Source: Seohaeicola zhoushanensis (GTDB lineage Bacteria; Pseudomonadota; Alphaproteobacteria; Rhodobacterales; Rhodobacteraceae). From it: a stretch of 64,000 bases of DNA. Location: the NCBI RefSeq assembly GCF_014656415.1, contig NZ_BNCJ01000002.1:340213-404212 (forward strand), read 5' to 3'. The notes below the pieces were generated by a model that worked only from the letters and a program-made list of their open reading frames with translations, had not been told where the DNA came from and made no database searches. Positions 48,144-57,653 of the stretch are shown piece after piece; the first letter of the stretch is position 1; each line of letters begins with the position of its first letter. A program made the translations under genes and the position numbers.

Positions 48144-49640
48144 TCAGTAGGCGGGTTCGGATTCGGGCGTCTGCCAGGCCTTGGCGAGGTTGCCGAAGCG
48201 GGTGAACTGCGCCTCGAAGGCGAGTTCGACGGTGCCGATGGGGCCGTGACGCTGCTTGCCGATGATCACCTCGGCCTTGCCGTGCAGGCGTTCCATGTCC
48301 TCGATCCACTTGGCGGTGGCCTCGATGTTGTTCTCGTCCGGCTTCTCGCGTTCCTTGTAGTATTCGCCGCGGTAGACGAACATCACCACGTCGGCGTCCT
48401 GTTCGATCGAGCCGGATTCCCGGAGGTCCGACAGCTGCGGCCGCTTGTCCTCGCGGCTTTCGACCTGGCGCGAGAGCTGGGAGAGCGCGATCACCGGGAT
48501 GTTGAGCTCCTTGGCGATGGCCTTCATGCCCATGGTGATCTCGCTGATCTCGTTCACCCGGTTCTCGGAGCGGCCGGTGCCGCGCACCAGCTGGAGGTAG
48601 TCGATGATCAGCACGTCGAGCCCGTGGGTCCGCTTGAGCCGACGCGCGCGGGCGGCGAGCTGCGAGATCGGCAAGGCAGGGGTGTCGTCGATGTAGAGCG
48701 GGCAGGCCTCGAGCGCCTTGGCGGCATCGACGAAGCGGCGGAATTCGGATTCGGTCATGTCGCCCTGGCGGATCTTGTGCGAGGAGATCTCGGAGGCTTC
48801 GGCGAGGATGCGGCCGGCGAGCTGCTCGGCGCTCATCTCGAGCGAGTAGAAACCGACGACTCCGCCGCTGATGGCGCCCTCGGTGCCGTCGGGCAGGCGG
48901 CCGCGCTTGTAGGCCTTGGCGACATTGAAGGCGATGTTGGTGGCCAGCGAGGTCTTGCCCATCGAGGGGCGGCCGGCGAGGATCAGCAGGTCGGACTTGT
49001 GCAGGCCGCCGAGCTTGGCGTCCATGTCGACGAGGCCGGTGGAGATGCCGGCGAGGCCGCCGTCGCGCTGGTAGGCGGCGTTGGCGACGTTGACCGCCTC
49101 GGTGACGGCCTTGAGGAAGCTCTGGAAGCCGGATTCGGCCTTGCCCTGTTCGGAGAGCTTGTAGAGGTGCTGTTCGGCCTCGACGATCTGCTGCGCCGGT
49201 TCGCTGGCGATGTCGACGCTGGCGGCCTTGGCCGAGATGTCGCGCCCGAGCGCGATCAGCTCGCGCCGGATCGCCAGGTCGTAGATCATCTGGGCATAGT
49301 CGCGGACGGCGAAGGCCGAGATGGCGGTGCCGGCGAGACGGGCGAGATAGGCGGGGCCGCCAAGCTCGTTCAGCCCGGCGTCCTCCTCCATGAAGGCCTT
49401 GAGGGTGACCGGCGAGGCGAGCTGGTTGCGGGCGATGCGGGCGGCGGCGATCTCCCAGATGCGGGCATGCACCGGCTCGTGGAAATGCTTTGAGCTGATG
49501 ATCGAGGCGACGCGGTCGTAGACATCGTTGTTGGTCAGGATGGCGCCGAGGAGCTGCTGCTCGGCCTCGATGGAATGTGGCAGGCTTGCCGGTGAATCGA
49601 TCTCGGCACGCGCAGGTGTGAGCTTGGCGATTTCGTTCAT
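48144..49640 (-). CDS. dnaB: Replicative DNA helicase DnaB
   Basis: A 498-residue hexameric helicase. The N-terminal domain (SLPHSIEAEQQLLGAILTNNDVYD) is followed by the RecA-like motor with Walker A AGRPSMGKTSLATNIAF (about 212-228), Walker B LDVLIIDYLQLV and the arginine-finger region KHRHG-type (IIGKQRHGPIGTVEL). GAGGGACAAC precedes the ATG. Its 5' region (49641-49983) carries the dnaB promoter and the RTX gene's terminator. Not to be confused with phage helicases: the composition and length match the chromosomal gene. Confidence 0.96.
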   Translation of the reverse strand: MNEIAKLTPARAEIDSPASLPHSIEAEQQLLGAILTNNDVYDRVASIISSKHFHEPVHARIWEIAAARIARNQLASPVTLKAFMEEDAGLNELGGPAYLARLAGTAISAFAVRDYAQMIYDLAIRRELIALGRDISAKAASVDIASEPAQQIVEAEQHLYKLSEQGKAESGFQSFLKAVTEAVNVANAAYQRDGGLAGISTGLVDMDAKLGGLHKSDLLILAGRPSMGKTSLATNIAFNVAKAYKRGRLPDGTEGAISGGVVGFYSLEMSAEQLAGRILAEASEISSHKIRQGDMTESEFRRFVDAAKALEACPLYIDDTPALPISQLAARARRLKRTHGLDVLIIDYLQLVRGTGRSENRVNEISEITMGMKAIAKELNIPVIALSQLSRQVESREDKRPQLSDLRESGSIEQDADVVMFVYRGEYYKEREKPDENNIEATAKWIEDMERLHGKAEVIIGKQRHGPIGTVELAFEAQFTRFGNLAKAWQTPESEPAY

Positions 49641-49983
49641 GTTGTCCCTCTGCCCGTCCGCGTTCGGCGCGGTTTCGTTTGTGGTGGACCGCTTCTATCA
49701 AATGCACGTCGGCAGCGGCAAACTGTATGTTTTGTGGAAAAGCGTGAAACATTCGGGGCCATGCGGCATGTTGCGGTCATTGCTGGCCATGCGTCAATAT
49801 CTGGTGAGGAGGGGCGCGGAACCCCGCCGGGGCAATAGGCCGCGCGCCTGCTCCCGCTGCCGTGTCGGCCGGTTAGATACATGACCGGCGCGGAATCGGG
49901 CCGATGGTCGCGCGCGGTGTCGATTCGCCAAGAAAAAGGGCCCGCACGCGGGGTGCGGGCCCTGGTCCTGAACGGAAACCGGA
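49641..49983. other. Upstream region of dnaB and RTX terminator interval
   Basis: 343 bases without a gene. Near dnaB is a fairly AT-rich stretch (caaactgtatgttttgtgg, about 49720-49738) that may contain the promoter. GCCGGT-...-ACCGGC (about 49869-49890) is a short inverted repeat. The RTX terminator is at 49932-49963. Nothing else was recognised. Confidence 0.45.
49932..49963 (-). terminator. Rho-independent terminator of the RTX gene
   Basis: On the minus strand AGGGCCCGCAC and GTGCGGGCCCT form a perfect 11-bp stem with a 5-nt loop, followed by a T-run (49933-49937), 21 bases after the RTX stop. Confidence 0.9.
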
Positions 49984-51330
49984 TCAGAAAATGAAGTCGT
50001 TGGCCGAGAAGTCGGCGGCGACATGGCCCTCGAGGGTGATGGTATTGCCGTTGAGGTCGTCAATCACCGCCACGCCGTTCACATCGGAGAGGTGGTTGTT
50101 GTTGAGGTCCCGGAAGCTCCGGATCGAGGCGACGCCCGACAGGTCGATCTTCTCGGCCCGCCCGGCGGTCTGGAAGTCGGTGATGGTGTCGTTGCCGAAG
50201 GCGCCGGAGAAGACGAAGATGTCGGCATGGGCGCCGCCCGTCAGGATGTCATCGCCTGCGCCGCCGTCGAGGCGGTCCTTGCCCGCGTCGCCGATAAGCT
50301 CGTCGTTGCCGGCCAGGCCGAAGAGCTTGTCGTTGCCACCTCCGCCCTCCAGCACGTTCTTGCCCTTGCTGCCGGTCAGCCGGTCGTTGAAAGCGCTGCC
50401 GCGCACGTTCTCGATGTTCCGGAGCGTGTCGGTGTCGCCGAAGCCGTCGGTTGCAGTGCCTTTGCCCAGGTGAACGGTCACGCCGGAGGTGCCGCCGTAG
50501 TTGGCGTCGCGGTCATAGCGCACCATGTCGATACCCTTGGCGCCGTTCATAACGTCGTCGCCGGCCAGGCCGCGGAAGATCTGGGTGCCGGCCTTGCCGA
50601 TGAAGACATCGTCATGCATCGAACCGCGCAGCATCTCGATGCTGACAAACTTGTCGGTATTGCCGTAACCGTCGGTCCCGGTGCCCTGGGCAAGGTTGAC
50701 GCGCACGCCGTTGGGGTCGTCGCCGAAGGTGACCTGGTCGAACCCTGCGCCGCCGCGGTAGACGTCTCGGCCAGCCGAGGAATAGAAGTAGTCGTCGCCG
50801 ATGCCGCCTTCGAGGATGTCGCGGCCGTTGGTGCCGTAGAGCTCGTCATCTTCGGTGATCGTGTAATTGTCGAAATCGGTCCAGAGGATGTTCTGACCCG
50901 GGGCGTAGCTGCCTGTGGGGAGGCTGAGGCCGGTGATGGTGGCGTCGAAATTGTTCCAATCGGTTACGGAAGTTGCCGAGGGCAGTGCCGCGCCGTCGAG
51001 GACGAAATAGAGATCGCTGTCGGTGTTGGGGCCGGTCTGCCAGTTCAGGCCGAGGATGGTCGTGAAATTCCCGGACCATTCGACGGTCACGATGAAGGCC
51101 TCGATGCTGTCGGTGGACTGCAGGTCGGCAAGCGAGAGGCCGGCAATGAAGCCCTGAAGCAGGTCCTCGTCCACGTTCACCATCGGCACACCTTCATCGT
51201 AGTAGTCTATGCTGTACGAGAAGGTGGAGCTTGCGGAGGGCATGGTCAGGACGGCGGTGTCGGTTCCTACTGCCGCTGTATCGCCGTTGACGAAATCGAC
51301 GCGGGTGCCGGTCAGGGTAATGGTGGTCAT
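49984..51330 (-). CDS. RTX (hemolysin-type) calcium-binding protein
   Basis: A 448-residue protein with no classical signal peptide. The N-terminal half (1-155) is beta-rich and of unknown type. From about 160 on it has RTX-type repeats: GGIGDDYF, GGAGFD, GLAGDDVM, GGGGNDKL, GLAGNDEL, GDAGKDRL, GGAGDDIL. The C-terminus (FVFSGAFGNDTITDF ... ISL-type tail ending ANDFIF) fits a type I secretion signal. Such proteins are exported by TolC-type ABC systems; none is encoded here. No protease or lipase motif was seen. A strong terminator follows; pyrC lies upstream. Confidence 0.85.
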   Translation of the reverse strand: MTTITLTGTRVDFVNGDTAAVGTDTAVLTMPSASSTFSYSIDYYDEGVPMVNVDEDLLQGFIAGLSLADLQSTDSIEAFIVTVEWSGNFTTILGLNWQTGPNTDSDLYFVLDGAALPSATSVTDWNNFDATITGLSLPTGSYAPGQNILWTDFDNYTITEDDELYGTNGRDILEGGIGDDYFYSSAGRDVYRGGAGFDQVTFGDDPNGVRVNLAQGTGTDGYGNTDKFVSIEMLRGSMHDDVFIGKAGTQIFRGLAGDDVMNGAKGIDMVRYDRDANYGGTSGVTVHLGKGTATDGFGDTDTLRNIENVRGSAFNDRLTGSKGKNVLEGGGGNDKLFGLAGNDELIGDAGKDRLDGGAGDDILTGGAHADIFVFSGAFGNDTITDFQTAGRAEKIDLSGVASIRSFRDLNNNHLSDVNGVAVIDDLNGNTITLEGHVAADFSANDFIF

Positions 51331-51422
51331 GGGGTGGAATACCTCGGTCTGTCAAATTGGACTGCCCGCAAGGTGCAGTCGTCATGACGTTGAGGCAACC
51401 CTGAACTGCCCGAAAGGTTGAT

Positions 51423-51443
51423 GAACCGCTGTTACAGCGGTTC
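51423..51443. promoter_or_regulatory. Hairpin between pyrC and the RTX gene
   Basis: GAACCGCTG-tta-CAGCGGTTC, a perfect 9-bp stem with a 3-nt loop, lies 52 bases after the pyrC stop and about 90 bases upstream of the RTX start. There is no clear T-run after it on the minus strand, so it may be a weak terminator or an operator. Confidence 0.45.
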
Positions 51444-51494
51444 GCGGACCTTCAGGCTGTGTCGATTGGGAAACAATCGGCCTTGAATCGTGCT

Positions 51495-52532
51495 TCAGTC
51501 CACGCGCCAAGCCAGTTGAAAGCCGGGATCGAATACCGTCACCGGGCCGTCTGCCGTGTCGATATGGCCGGGGTAGCTGACCGGTGCGCCCTTGGTGAGG
51601 GTCATCTTGCCGGTGTTCGCGGGCAGGCCGTAGAAGGCCGGGCCGTTCAGCGAGGTGAAGGCCTCGAGCCGGTCGAGCGCGGCTTCCTCCTCGAAGACCT
51701 GGGCGAGGATCGACATTGTGTTGGGCGCGGTGAAGCAGCCGGCGCAGCCGCAGGGCAGCAGCTTGTTGGCGTCGGTGTGCGGGGCCGAGTCGGTGCCGAG
51801 GAAGAAACGGGCCTCGCCGCTGGTGGCGGCGGCGCGCAAGGCGAGGCGGTGTTCCTCGCGCTTGGCCACGGGCAGGCAGTAGTAATGCGGGCGGATGCCG
51901 CCGGCGAGGATGTGGTTGCGGTTGATCACCAGGTGGTGCGTGGTGATCGTCGCGCCCAGATCGTCGCCTTGCGCGCGCGCATAGTCCACGGCGTTGGCGG
52001 TGGTGATATGCTCCATCACCACCCGCAGGCCCGGCGTGGCGCGGCGGATCGGGTCGAGCACGCGGTCGATGAACACGGCCTCGCGGTCGAAGATGTCGAC
52101 GTGGCTATCAACCACCTCGCCGTGCATGCAGAGCGGCAGGCCGATCTCGGCCATCTTCTCGAGCACGCCGCGCACCTTGTCGAAGTCCTTGACGCCGCTG
52201 GCGGAATTCGTCGTGGCCCCGGCGGGGTAGAGCTTGACCGCCTTCACCAGGCCCGAGGCATGGGCGGCGGCGACGTCGGCGGGGTCGGTCGCCTCGGTCA
52301 GGTAGAGGGTCATCAGCGGCTCGAAGGTCATGCCCTCGGGCAGCGCCGCGAGGATGCGGTCGCGGTAGGCGGCGGCCTGGGCGCCGGTCACCACCGGGGG
52401 CACCAGGTTCGGCATCACGATGGCGCGGGCGAAGTGGCGCGCGGTATGCGGCAGCACCGCCTTCAGCATGGCGCCGTCGCGCAGGTGGAGGTGCCAGTCG
52501 TCGGGGCGGGTGATCGTGATGGTATCGCTCAT
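51495..52532 (-). CDS. pyrC: Dihydroorotase (class II)
   Basis: Third step of pyrimidine synthesis. The 345-residue protein begins [20 protein letters not shown], where H13 and H15 are metal ligands. The carboxylated Lys is in [13 protein letters not shown]; further ligands lie in MHGEV and MEHITT, and the catalytic Asp is in GTDSAPH. The ATG at 52532 starts this standard N-terminus; 22 further in-frame codons upstream are Cys/Pro-rich and unsupported. It is 40 bases downstream of the next gene. Confidence 0.95.
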   Translation of the reverse strand: MSDTITITRPDDWHLHLRDGAMLKAVLPHTARHFARAIVMPNLVPPVVTGAQAAAYRDRILAALPEGMTFEPLMTLYLTEATDPADVAAAHASGLVKAVKLYPAGATTNSASGVKDFDKVRGVLEKMAEIGLPLCMHGEVVDSHVDIFDREAVFIDRVLDPIRRATPGLRVVMEHITTANAVDYARAQGDDLGATITTHHLVINRNHILAGGIRPHYYCLPVAKREEHRLALRAAATSGEARFFLGTDSAPHTDANKLLPCGCAGCFTAPNTMSILAQVFEEEAALDRLEAFTSLNGPAFYGLPANTGKMTLTKGAPVSYPGHIDTADGPVTVFDPGFQLAWRVD

Positions 52533-52572
52533 GCCTGCGCTGCTAGCACAGGCGGGAGTGTCTCGCCAGAGG

Positions 52573-53532
52573 TCAGGCGGCGGTCGAGGGCAGGACAAAT
52601 TCGCCCGCCTCGGCCTGCTGTTCCAGCATGTCGAGACGGCGGCGGAAGCGCGGGGCGTTCATCCGCTTGACCACGTTGCGGCAGAGCAGGGCGTTGAGGA
52701 AGGGGCGGTCGTCGGAGTCGAGCCTGCCCATCAGCGCGCGCAGGTAGGAGGGGTTGTCGCGCCTTGCGCGGTAGAGGCGGTAGAAGGACTTGGGCGTCAG
52801 AGTGCCCGAGCCGGCGCGTTCGAGGATCTTGGTGAGGATCCCCATTTCCATCAGCTGGGTCTGCAGCGCCGCGCCGAGGAAGGGCAGGCGCAGCCGGGTG
52901 ACATTGGGCCGCGCGAAAAGCGCGGCGTGCATGGCGTCGTATTCCTGGCGCGGGTCGTAGAGGACAAAGGCCTCTTCGGCGGCGTCCAGCATGTCGGGGG
53001 CATAGCCGTAGCGGTCGGTGAAGGAGATCCGGCGCATCTCGGCAAAGCGGGGGTCCCATTCGGTCATGTCCGGCGCGAGCGTTGCCTGCGGCTGGACCGC
53101 GACCACGGTGGCGCCCGGTGCGATCACCGAATAGGCGGCGGCGGCATAGCCGCAGGGGCCGGCGCCGTAGAAGACGACGTTGTCGTATTGGTCGAAGAAG
53201 GCCTCATCCACCAGCCGGTCGAGATAGGCGTGGACCGAGGCATCACGGAACCAGGTGTCGCCGTCCGAGACGAAGCAGAGATGCGACCAGCCCTGCGAGC
53301 GGACCAGGTCGAAGCCCAGAGGCGTGGCCTGTTCCGAGAGCGAGCGGATGCCCTGAACGGTTTCGAAGGTGACGAGGAGCGAGGGGCCACGGTCGATCAG
53401 CACTGCGAAATGGCGGAAGCCGAGGTCGCGGTAGCCGCCGCTGGAGCGGCCGATGCCGATCAGACGCTTTTTCCACTCTTCAACGTCGAGACGCGCCAGA
53501 GAGCGGTCGATCTCGTTCAGCAATTCGGTCAT
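52573..53532 (-). CDS. Unknown protein with alpha/beta-hydrolase-like core lacking the nucleophile
   Basis: A 319-residue cytoplasmic protein, not assigned with certainty. The N-terminal half has an alternating strand/helix pattern ([34 protein letters not shown]) leading to [18 protein letters not shown]. In alpha/beta-hydrolase-like polysaccharide-locus proteins this place is GxSxGG (YGSSMGGYAA); here the Ser position is Gly (GAGPCG), so a hydrolase activity is unlikely. Similar proteins occur in Rhodobacterales near glycosyltransferase genes. It is downstream of the glycosyltransferase/sulfotransferase run and may belong to it. Start taken at the ATG at 53532. Confidence 0.5.
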   Translation of the reverse strand: MTELLNEIDRSLARLDVEEWKKRLIGIGRSSGGYRDLGFRHFAVLIDRGPSLLVTFETVQGIRSLSEQATPLGFDLVRSQGWSHLCFVSDGDTWFRDASVHAYLDRLVDEAFFDQYDNVVFYGAGPCGYAAAAYSVIAPGATVVAVQPQATLAPDMTEWDPRFAEMRRISFTDRYGYAPDMLDAAEEAFVLYDPRQEYDAMHAALFARPNVTRLRLPFLGAALQTQLMEMGILTKILERAGSGTLTPKSFYRLYRARRDNPSYLRALMGRLDSDDRPFLNALLCRNVVKRMNAPRFRRRLDMLEQQAEAGEFVLPSTAA

Positions 53533-53637
53533 GAACAGTGCCCCACACAACGGGCTCAGTTAACCATGGCTGCGCGTCGATTCCAAATATTCCGTGGATT
53601 TCGTGGCCGGGAGGGAAACAAAGCGCCTATGGGAGTG

Positions 53638-54687
53638 CTATTGTTGATCCTGCTCGCGGCTCAGCGCCGCGTAGCGCATCAGCATCTGCGCCCCGGCGGG
53701 CCGGACCGTCCGCGAGGGCGGGGTCATCAGCAGGCGGCCGAACAGGGCGCGGGCACGTTCGTTCAGCATGAGCTCTTCGAAGCGGGCCTTGCGCCAGGCG
53801 ACGGCGGCCCTGTGCAGCGGGCCGAGGGTCGGGTCGGCGCGCAGTTCCGTCCGCAGCGCGGCCGAGGGTTCGGCCAGCGCGGCGATGGTGGTGTCGGTCT
53901 CGAAGTTCAGGTTGCGCTCGACCCAGTAGTCGAGGCCCAGCCCCTGGTCTGAATGCACCGCGCGGCCCCGGTCGGCCTTGAGCACGTAGCTCTCCATCGA
54001 CCCGAGCGGGTAGTGGTTGACCTGCGCCAGGTGGTAGAGCGGGCGGCCGTAGTTCGAGAACACCCGGCGGGTCTTGAACTGCTCGTCGAGTTCATTGCCC
54101 ATGCAGTCGAACCAGCGGTAGGCCGCCAGCCGGCCCCGCGCCGGCCCGCGTGGGCGGTGGACGCCGAGGTGACGGTAGGTGCCGTCGTTGCGGTAGAGCG
54201 TCTTGAACATCGCCGCGCGCCAGGGCCAGTGCAGGATCTCGGGGGCGCAGCGGGTGAAGGTCTCGGTTACCGGGGCATCGGTATAGCGCACCACCTCGGC
54301 ATTGCCGAACAGCCGCCAGGTGAGGGTTATGGCGCTGGCCTCGGGCAGGGCGGCGATCAGGCCGGGCAGGGTGTGGTCACCGACGTGGACGTTGACGAAT
54401 TCGTCGATGTCGAGGGCGATCAGCCAGTCGGCCGACTTCACCGCTTCGCAGTCGTCGGCCAGGCGCAGGCCGGTGAACTGGATCCCGGCCTTGGCATAGG
54501 GCCCTTCGTTGCGGATATGCGTGAGCCAGCCCATCTCGGCCAGGCGGTCGAGCATGGTGTCGGTGCCATCCTGGCAGTTGTTCGACAGCACCACGAAATG
54601 CGTGATGCCGGCGACACGATGGTGGGCCAGCCATTCCAGCAGGAAGGCGGCCTCGTTTCGGACGGTGAGAATGGCGACTATGTTCAA
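53638..54687 (-). CDS. Glycosyltransferase family 2 (Glyco_tranf_2_4 type)
   Basis: A 349-residue cytoplasmic glycosyltransferase. The nucleotide-sugar site is NIVAILTVRNEAAFLLEWLAHHRVAGITHFVV (from residue 2), and the DxD-like metal site is ALDIDEFVNV (D93/D95). HPPRG-type HRPRGP and YVLKADRGRAVHSDQGLGLDYWVERN complete the family pattern. It shares this pattern with the C-terminal half of the fusion gene and with the gene at 57650, so the three are paralogues. The donor and acceptor are unknown. 27 bases separate it from the fusion gene. Confidence 0.85.
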   Translation of the reverse strand: MNIVAILTVRNEAAFLLEWLAHHRVAGITHFVVLSNNCQDGTDTMLDRLAEMGWLTHIRNEGPYAKAGIQFTGLRLADDCEAVKSADWLIALDIDEFVNVHVGDHTLPGLIAALPEASAITLTWRLFGNAEVVRYTDAPVTETFTRCAPEILHWPWRAAMFKTLYRNDGTYRHLGVHRPRGPARGRLAAYRWFDCMGNELDEQFKTRRVFSNYGRPLYHLAQVNHYPLGSMESYVLKADRGRAVHSDQGLGLDYWVERNLNFETDTTIAALAEPSAALRTELRADPTLGPLHRAAVAWRKARFEELMLNERARALFGRLLMTPPSRTVRPAGAQMLMRYAALSREQDQQ

Positions 54688-54714
54688 TGTGTTATCCTGG
54701 AAAACCGGGGCAGG

Positions 54715-57027
54715 TCAGCTTTCCATGTCCAGGGCGAGCGCATAGGCGACGCGTTCGGTTTCGGTGAGCCGGACCCGCAGCGCCTGTTCATAGAGCTCGC
54801 GGAATTCCGGGGTGGCGTGCAGTTCATCGGCCTTGGCGCGGTGCCAGGCGAGGCCGCTGTCGTGCAGGGTGCGCAGCCTGGGGTCGGCCATCAGCCGGTC
54901 GTATTCGGCGCGCAGGCGGGGCAGGTTGCGCTTGATGGTGATGTCGCGCGACTGCGACCAGTCCATGCGGATCCAGTAGTTCAGCCCGATCGAGCGGTCG
55001 ACATGCAGCGCCCGGCCGCGCTGGCGCTTGATGAGGAAGCTCTCGGCGCTGCGCAGGGCGTAGTGGTTGAGTTGCAGCAGGTCGTAGCCGATCGACTTGG
55101 TCGAATTGCGCCAGCCGCGCTCGGCGGCCTCGGCGGTCATGTCCTGGCCCGAGCCGTTGACCCAGACCACCCGGTCGCGGAACGCCTCGGAGAGCTTGTT
55201 GGGCCGGTGGCAGCTCATCTTGGCATAGGCGCCGATGTTGCGGAACATGGTCTTGAAGCCCCAGACCGTGTGCGGCTTGGGGCAGTATTTCGGCGCGCAG
55301 GCGTCGAACTGGTCGATCACGAAGTCGTCGCTTAGGGCCTTTACGCCGTTGTTGCCGAACAGCCGCCAGGTCATCGCCACGTTGGTGGCCTCGGGGGCAT
55401 GGGCGAAGAAATCGTCCAGCGTGCCGTTGCCGCAGCGGATGTTCATAAACTCGTCGACGTCGATATGGATGATCCACTCGGCGTTGCGGATCACCGGCTC
55501 TTTCAGCGCCTTGTTCAACGCGTGCTGCTGCGGCGAGTTGCCCTTCCAGTTGTCGTTGTTGCGGTGCTGGAGCACGCCAAGCTCTTGCAGGCGGTCGAGA
55601 ATTTCGCTCGTCCCGTCCTCGCATCCATTGGTGTAGATCAGGAAGTTGTCTATCCCGATGGCGCGGTGATAGGCGACCCATTCGACGATATAGGGCGCCT
55701 CGTTCTTCATGCAGCCGACGATGACATTGCCGCTCGACCCCGGCGCGAGAATGCGAGGAGGGGCGGGGGCATAGGGGGCGGCGGCGGCCTCCTCGTCCAG
55801 GGATCCGAGGGCGTTGTGCGGCGCATAGGGCGAGCGGCGCAGCTTCTCGAAATTCGCCAGCGCCTGGGGCGGCATCAGTGCCCTGGCCTCGGCGCTGATG
55901 GCCTCGGCCGGCCGGGCCGGGCGCGGCGCGGCGCGGGCTTCGGCCTCGGCCTTGGTGGCCCGCTCGATCCGGTAGAGGAAGGCCAGCAGGTATTGCGAGG
56001 CGCGGAACCCGTTGGTCGGGTCGGCCTCGGTCCAGTCGGGCTGTGGCGCAGGGGTCTTGAGCCCGGCCAGCGCCGGGAAACGGTCGGCCAGGGCCAGCCG
56101 GCGCGAGATGGCCGACAGCGATCCAGGATCGATCGGCGCGCCGGGCACCCGCAGTTCCGACATGAAGCTGCGCCACAGCGGGCGCGGCAGGTGATGCTCG
56201 CCCCGCTCCAGCACGCGGATCAGCAGGGCGTTCAGCTGGCGGGCGCGGGCGGTCCAGGCGGCAGAAACCTCGGGGTCCGGCGCGGCGGCGGCGGCCTTGC
56301 CGATTGAGCCTTCGATCGGGAAACACTCCCGGATCTCGTCGGTGAAGGTTTCCGAGGCGAAAACGGTGGGATCATAGGGACGCAGCGAGACCGTGCCTGC
56401 GCCGAACCGCCCCTCCCAGAACTGGACCAGCGCGGCATAGTCGAGCCAGAAGGGCGCGCCCTGGGTCTCTTCGAATTGTCCGAGGGCCGGGTCGATGGTA
56501 GGCATCGCCGCGACGCAGGCCTGCCACCAGTCCGCCGCCCCCGCCCCCGCCAGTTCGCGGTCGAGCGGCAGGCTGCGCCCCTCGAAGACCTGGGCCGCAT
56601 AGTGCCGGGCCAGCAGGCGGGCCGGCTCGTCGACATGGGCAAGGATGCGGATATCGTCCGACAAGGCGCCAAGCAGCCCGTGCAGGCGGTCAAGCTCCGA
56701 GGCCCGGTAGAGCGAGGCGCCCAACTGCGCCGCCGAGAGGATCAGCGTGTGCGGCTGGTGCTGCTCGATCTCGCGGCGCAGGTCCTCCACCAGCGCGGCG
56801 CGCATGGCGGCCTGCCTGGCGGGGTCGGAAAAGCCGCGCGAGAAGCGCAGCGAGTCGACATGGTCGGGGTCGGTCACCGCCATGAACAGCCGGGTGTCGT
56901 TCTTCGCCCCGGTGCTGCGCGGGAACAGGATACCCTTGCCGATCAGCTTGTCGCGCTTGTCGTCGAGCACCTGCTGCAGGCGCGCGCTGCCGGTCTGCTC
57001 GAAGCCGATGTGCAGCCAGATCCTCAC
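54715..57027 (-). CDS. Fusion protein: sulfotransferase-like N-terminal half and family 2 glycosyltransferase
   Basis: A 770-residue protein. Residues 1 to about 260 resemble PAPS-dependent sulfotransferases: the first strand and loop read MRIWLHIGFEQTGSARLQQ, against the usual HIGxxKTGTT, so the PAPS-loop Lys is Gln (Q11). An Ala/Pro-rich linker follows. From about 432 to the end is a Glyco_tranf_2_4 glycosyltransferase (VIVGCMKNEAPYIVEWVAYHRAIGIDNFLIY, metal site IDVDEFMN near 523). I start it at the GTG at 57027, which overlaps the stop of the sulfotransferase gene (GTGA) and puts the first strand at residue 1; the earlier ATG would add 14 charged residues. The lost Lys suggests the N-terminal half is binding-only or inactive. 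Confidence 0.8.
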   Translation of the reverse strand: MRIWLHIGFEQTGSARLQQVLDDKRDKLIGKGILFPRSTGAKNDTRLFMAVTDPDHVDSLRFSRGFSDPARQAAMRAALVEDLRREIEQHQPHTLILSAAQLGASLYRASELDRLHGLLGALSDDIRILAHVDEPARLLARHYAAQVFEGRSLPLDRELAGAGAADWWQACVAAMPTIDPALGQFEETQGAPFWLDYAALVQFWEGRFGAGTVSLRPYDPTVFASETFTDEIRECFPIEGSIGKAAAAAPDPEVSAAWTARARQLNALLIRVLERGEHHLPRPLWRSFMSELRVPGAPIDPGSLSAISRRLALADRFPALAGLKTPAPQPDWTEADPTNGFRASQYLLAFLYRIERATKAEAEARAAPRPARPAEAISAEARALMPPQALANFEKLRRSPYAPHNALGSLDEEAAAAPYAPAPPRILAPGSSGNVIVGCMKNEAPYIVEWVAYHRAIGIDNFLIYTNGCEDGTSEILDRLQELGVLQHRNNDNWKGNSPQQHALNKALKEPVIRNAEWIIHIDVDEFMNIRCGNGTLDDFFAHAPEATNVAMTWRLFGNNGVKALSDDFVIDQFDACAPKYCPKPHTVWGFKTMFRNIGAYAKMSCHRPNKLSEAFRDRVVWVNGSGQDMTAEAAERGWRNSTKSIGYDLLQLNHYALRSAESFLIKRQRGRALHVDRSIGLNYWIRMDWSQSRDITIKRNLPRLRAEYDRLMADPRLRTLHDSGLAWHRAKADELHATPEFRELYEQALRVRLTETERVAYALALDMES

Positions 57028-57653
57028 CGCGCGGTCTCGCTCAGCCGGTTGGCGTTCAGATGGCCCCACCAGGGCAGGTCACGGCCGAGGAAGGCGGCGA
57101 TGCGGGCGGGGGCCTCGGGGTTGGCCACGTCGAATTCGAGATAGTCGTCGCGGCCCGCGAAGGCCTCGGCCAGGGTGGCGTAATGCCCCTCGATCCAGAT
57201 CTCGCGCTCCTTGCTGGTCTCGCCAAAGCCGACGGGCAGGCCCGGAATGTTGCTGGCCGGCAGGCGCGTGGTGCCGAGGTTGGACCAGGCCAGCATCGAT
57301 TGCGACATGGCGAAGGCATCGCGGCGCGACGCCAGGAAGCGGACGCCGGGGTTATGGTCCCGGATCGCCCGGATCAGCGCCAGGTCGGTCTGCGGCCAGA
57401 CCGACAGCCCGTCGTGCAGCATGCTCATCTCCGAGATGGCCTGCACGTTGGGCAGCAAGGCCGCGGGATCGCCGGTCTGGAAATAGCCCCGGTAAAGCAG
57501 CTCGGCGACATAGAGGCCCTTCTGCCCCGGTTCGGCCGCGTTGCGCCCGCGCAGGCGGTGGTCGGCGACATTGAGCCCGGCCATGCGCAGCGCCTTGGCC
57601 AGCGTCGTGGTGCCCGACTTGGGCAGGCCGAGGTTCACCGCCACCAGCGTCAC
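57024..57653 (-). CDS. Sulfotransferase family protein
   Basis: A 209-residue cytoplasmic sulfotransferase. The PAPS 5'-phosphosulfate loop LPKSGTTTL (10-18) with K12 is intact. RDHNPGVRFLASRRDAFAMSQSMLAW is the 3'-phosphate-binding strand and helix with a conserved Arg and Ser. It would transfer sulfate from PAPS to a sugar or lipid. It overlaps the glycosyltransferase gene upstream (ATGA) and the fusion gene downstream (GTGA), so all three are translated as a unit. Confidence 0.87.
   Translation of the reverse strand: MTLVAVNLGLPKSGTTTLAKALRMAGLNVADHRLRGRNAAEPGQKGLYVAELLYRGYFQTGDPAALLPNVQAISEMSMLHDGLSVWPQTDLALIRAIRDHNPGVRFLASRRDAFAMSQSMLAWSNLGTTRLPASNIPGLPVGFGETSKEREIWIEGHYATLAEAFAGRDDYLEFDVANPEAPARIAAFLGRDLPWWGHLNANRLSETAR

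Noticed and set aside
54715-57069. ATG start of the fusion gene 14 codons upstream
   Set aside because: It would overlap the sulfotransferase gene by 46 bases; the GTG at 57027 gives the usual GTGA overlap and a proper first strand.
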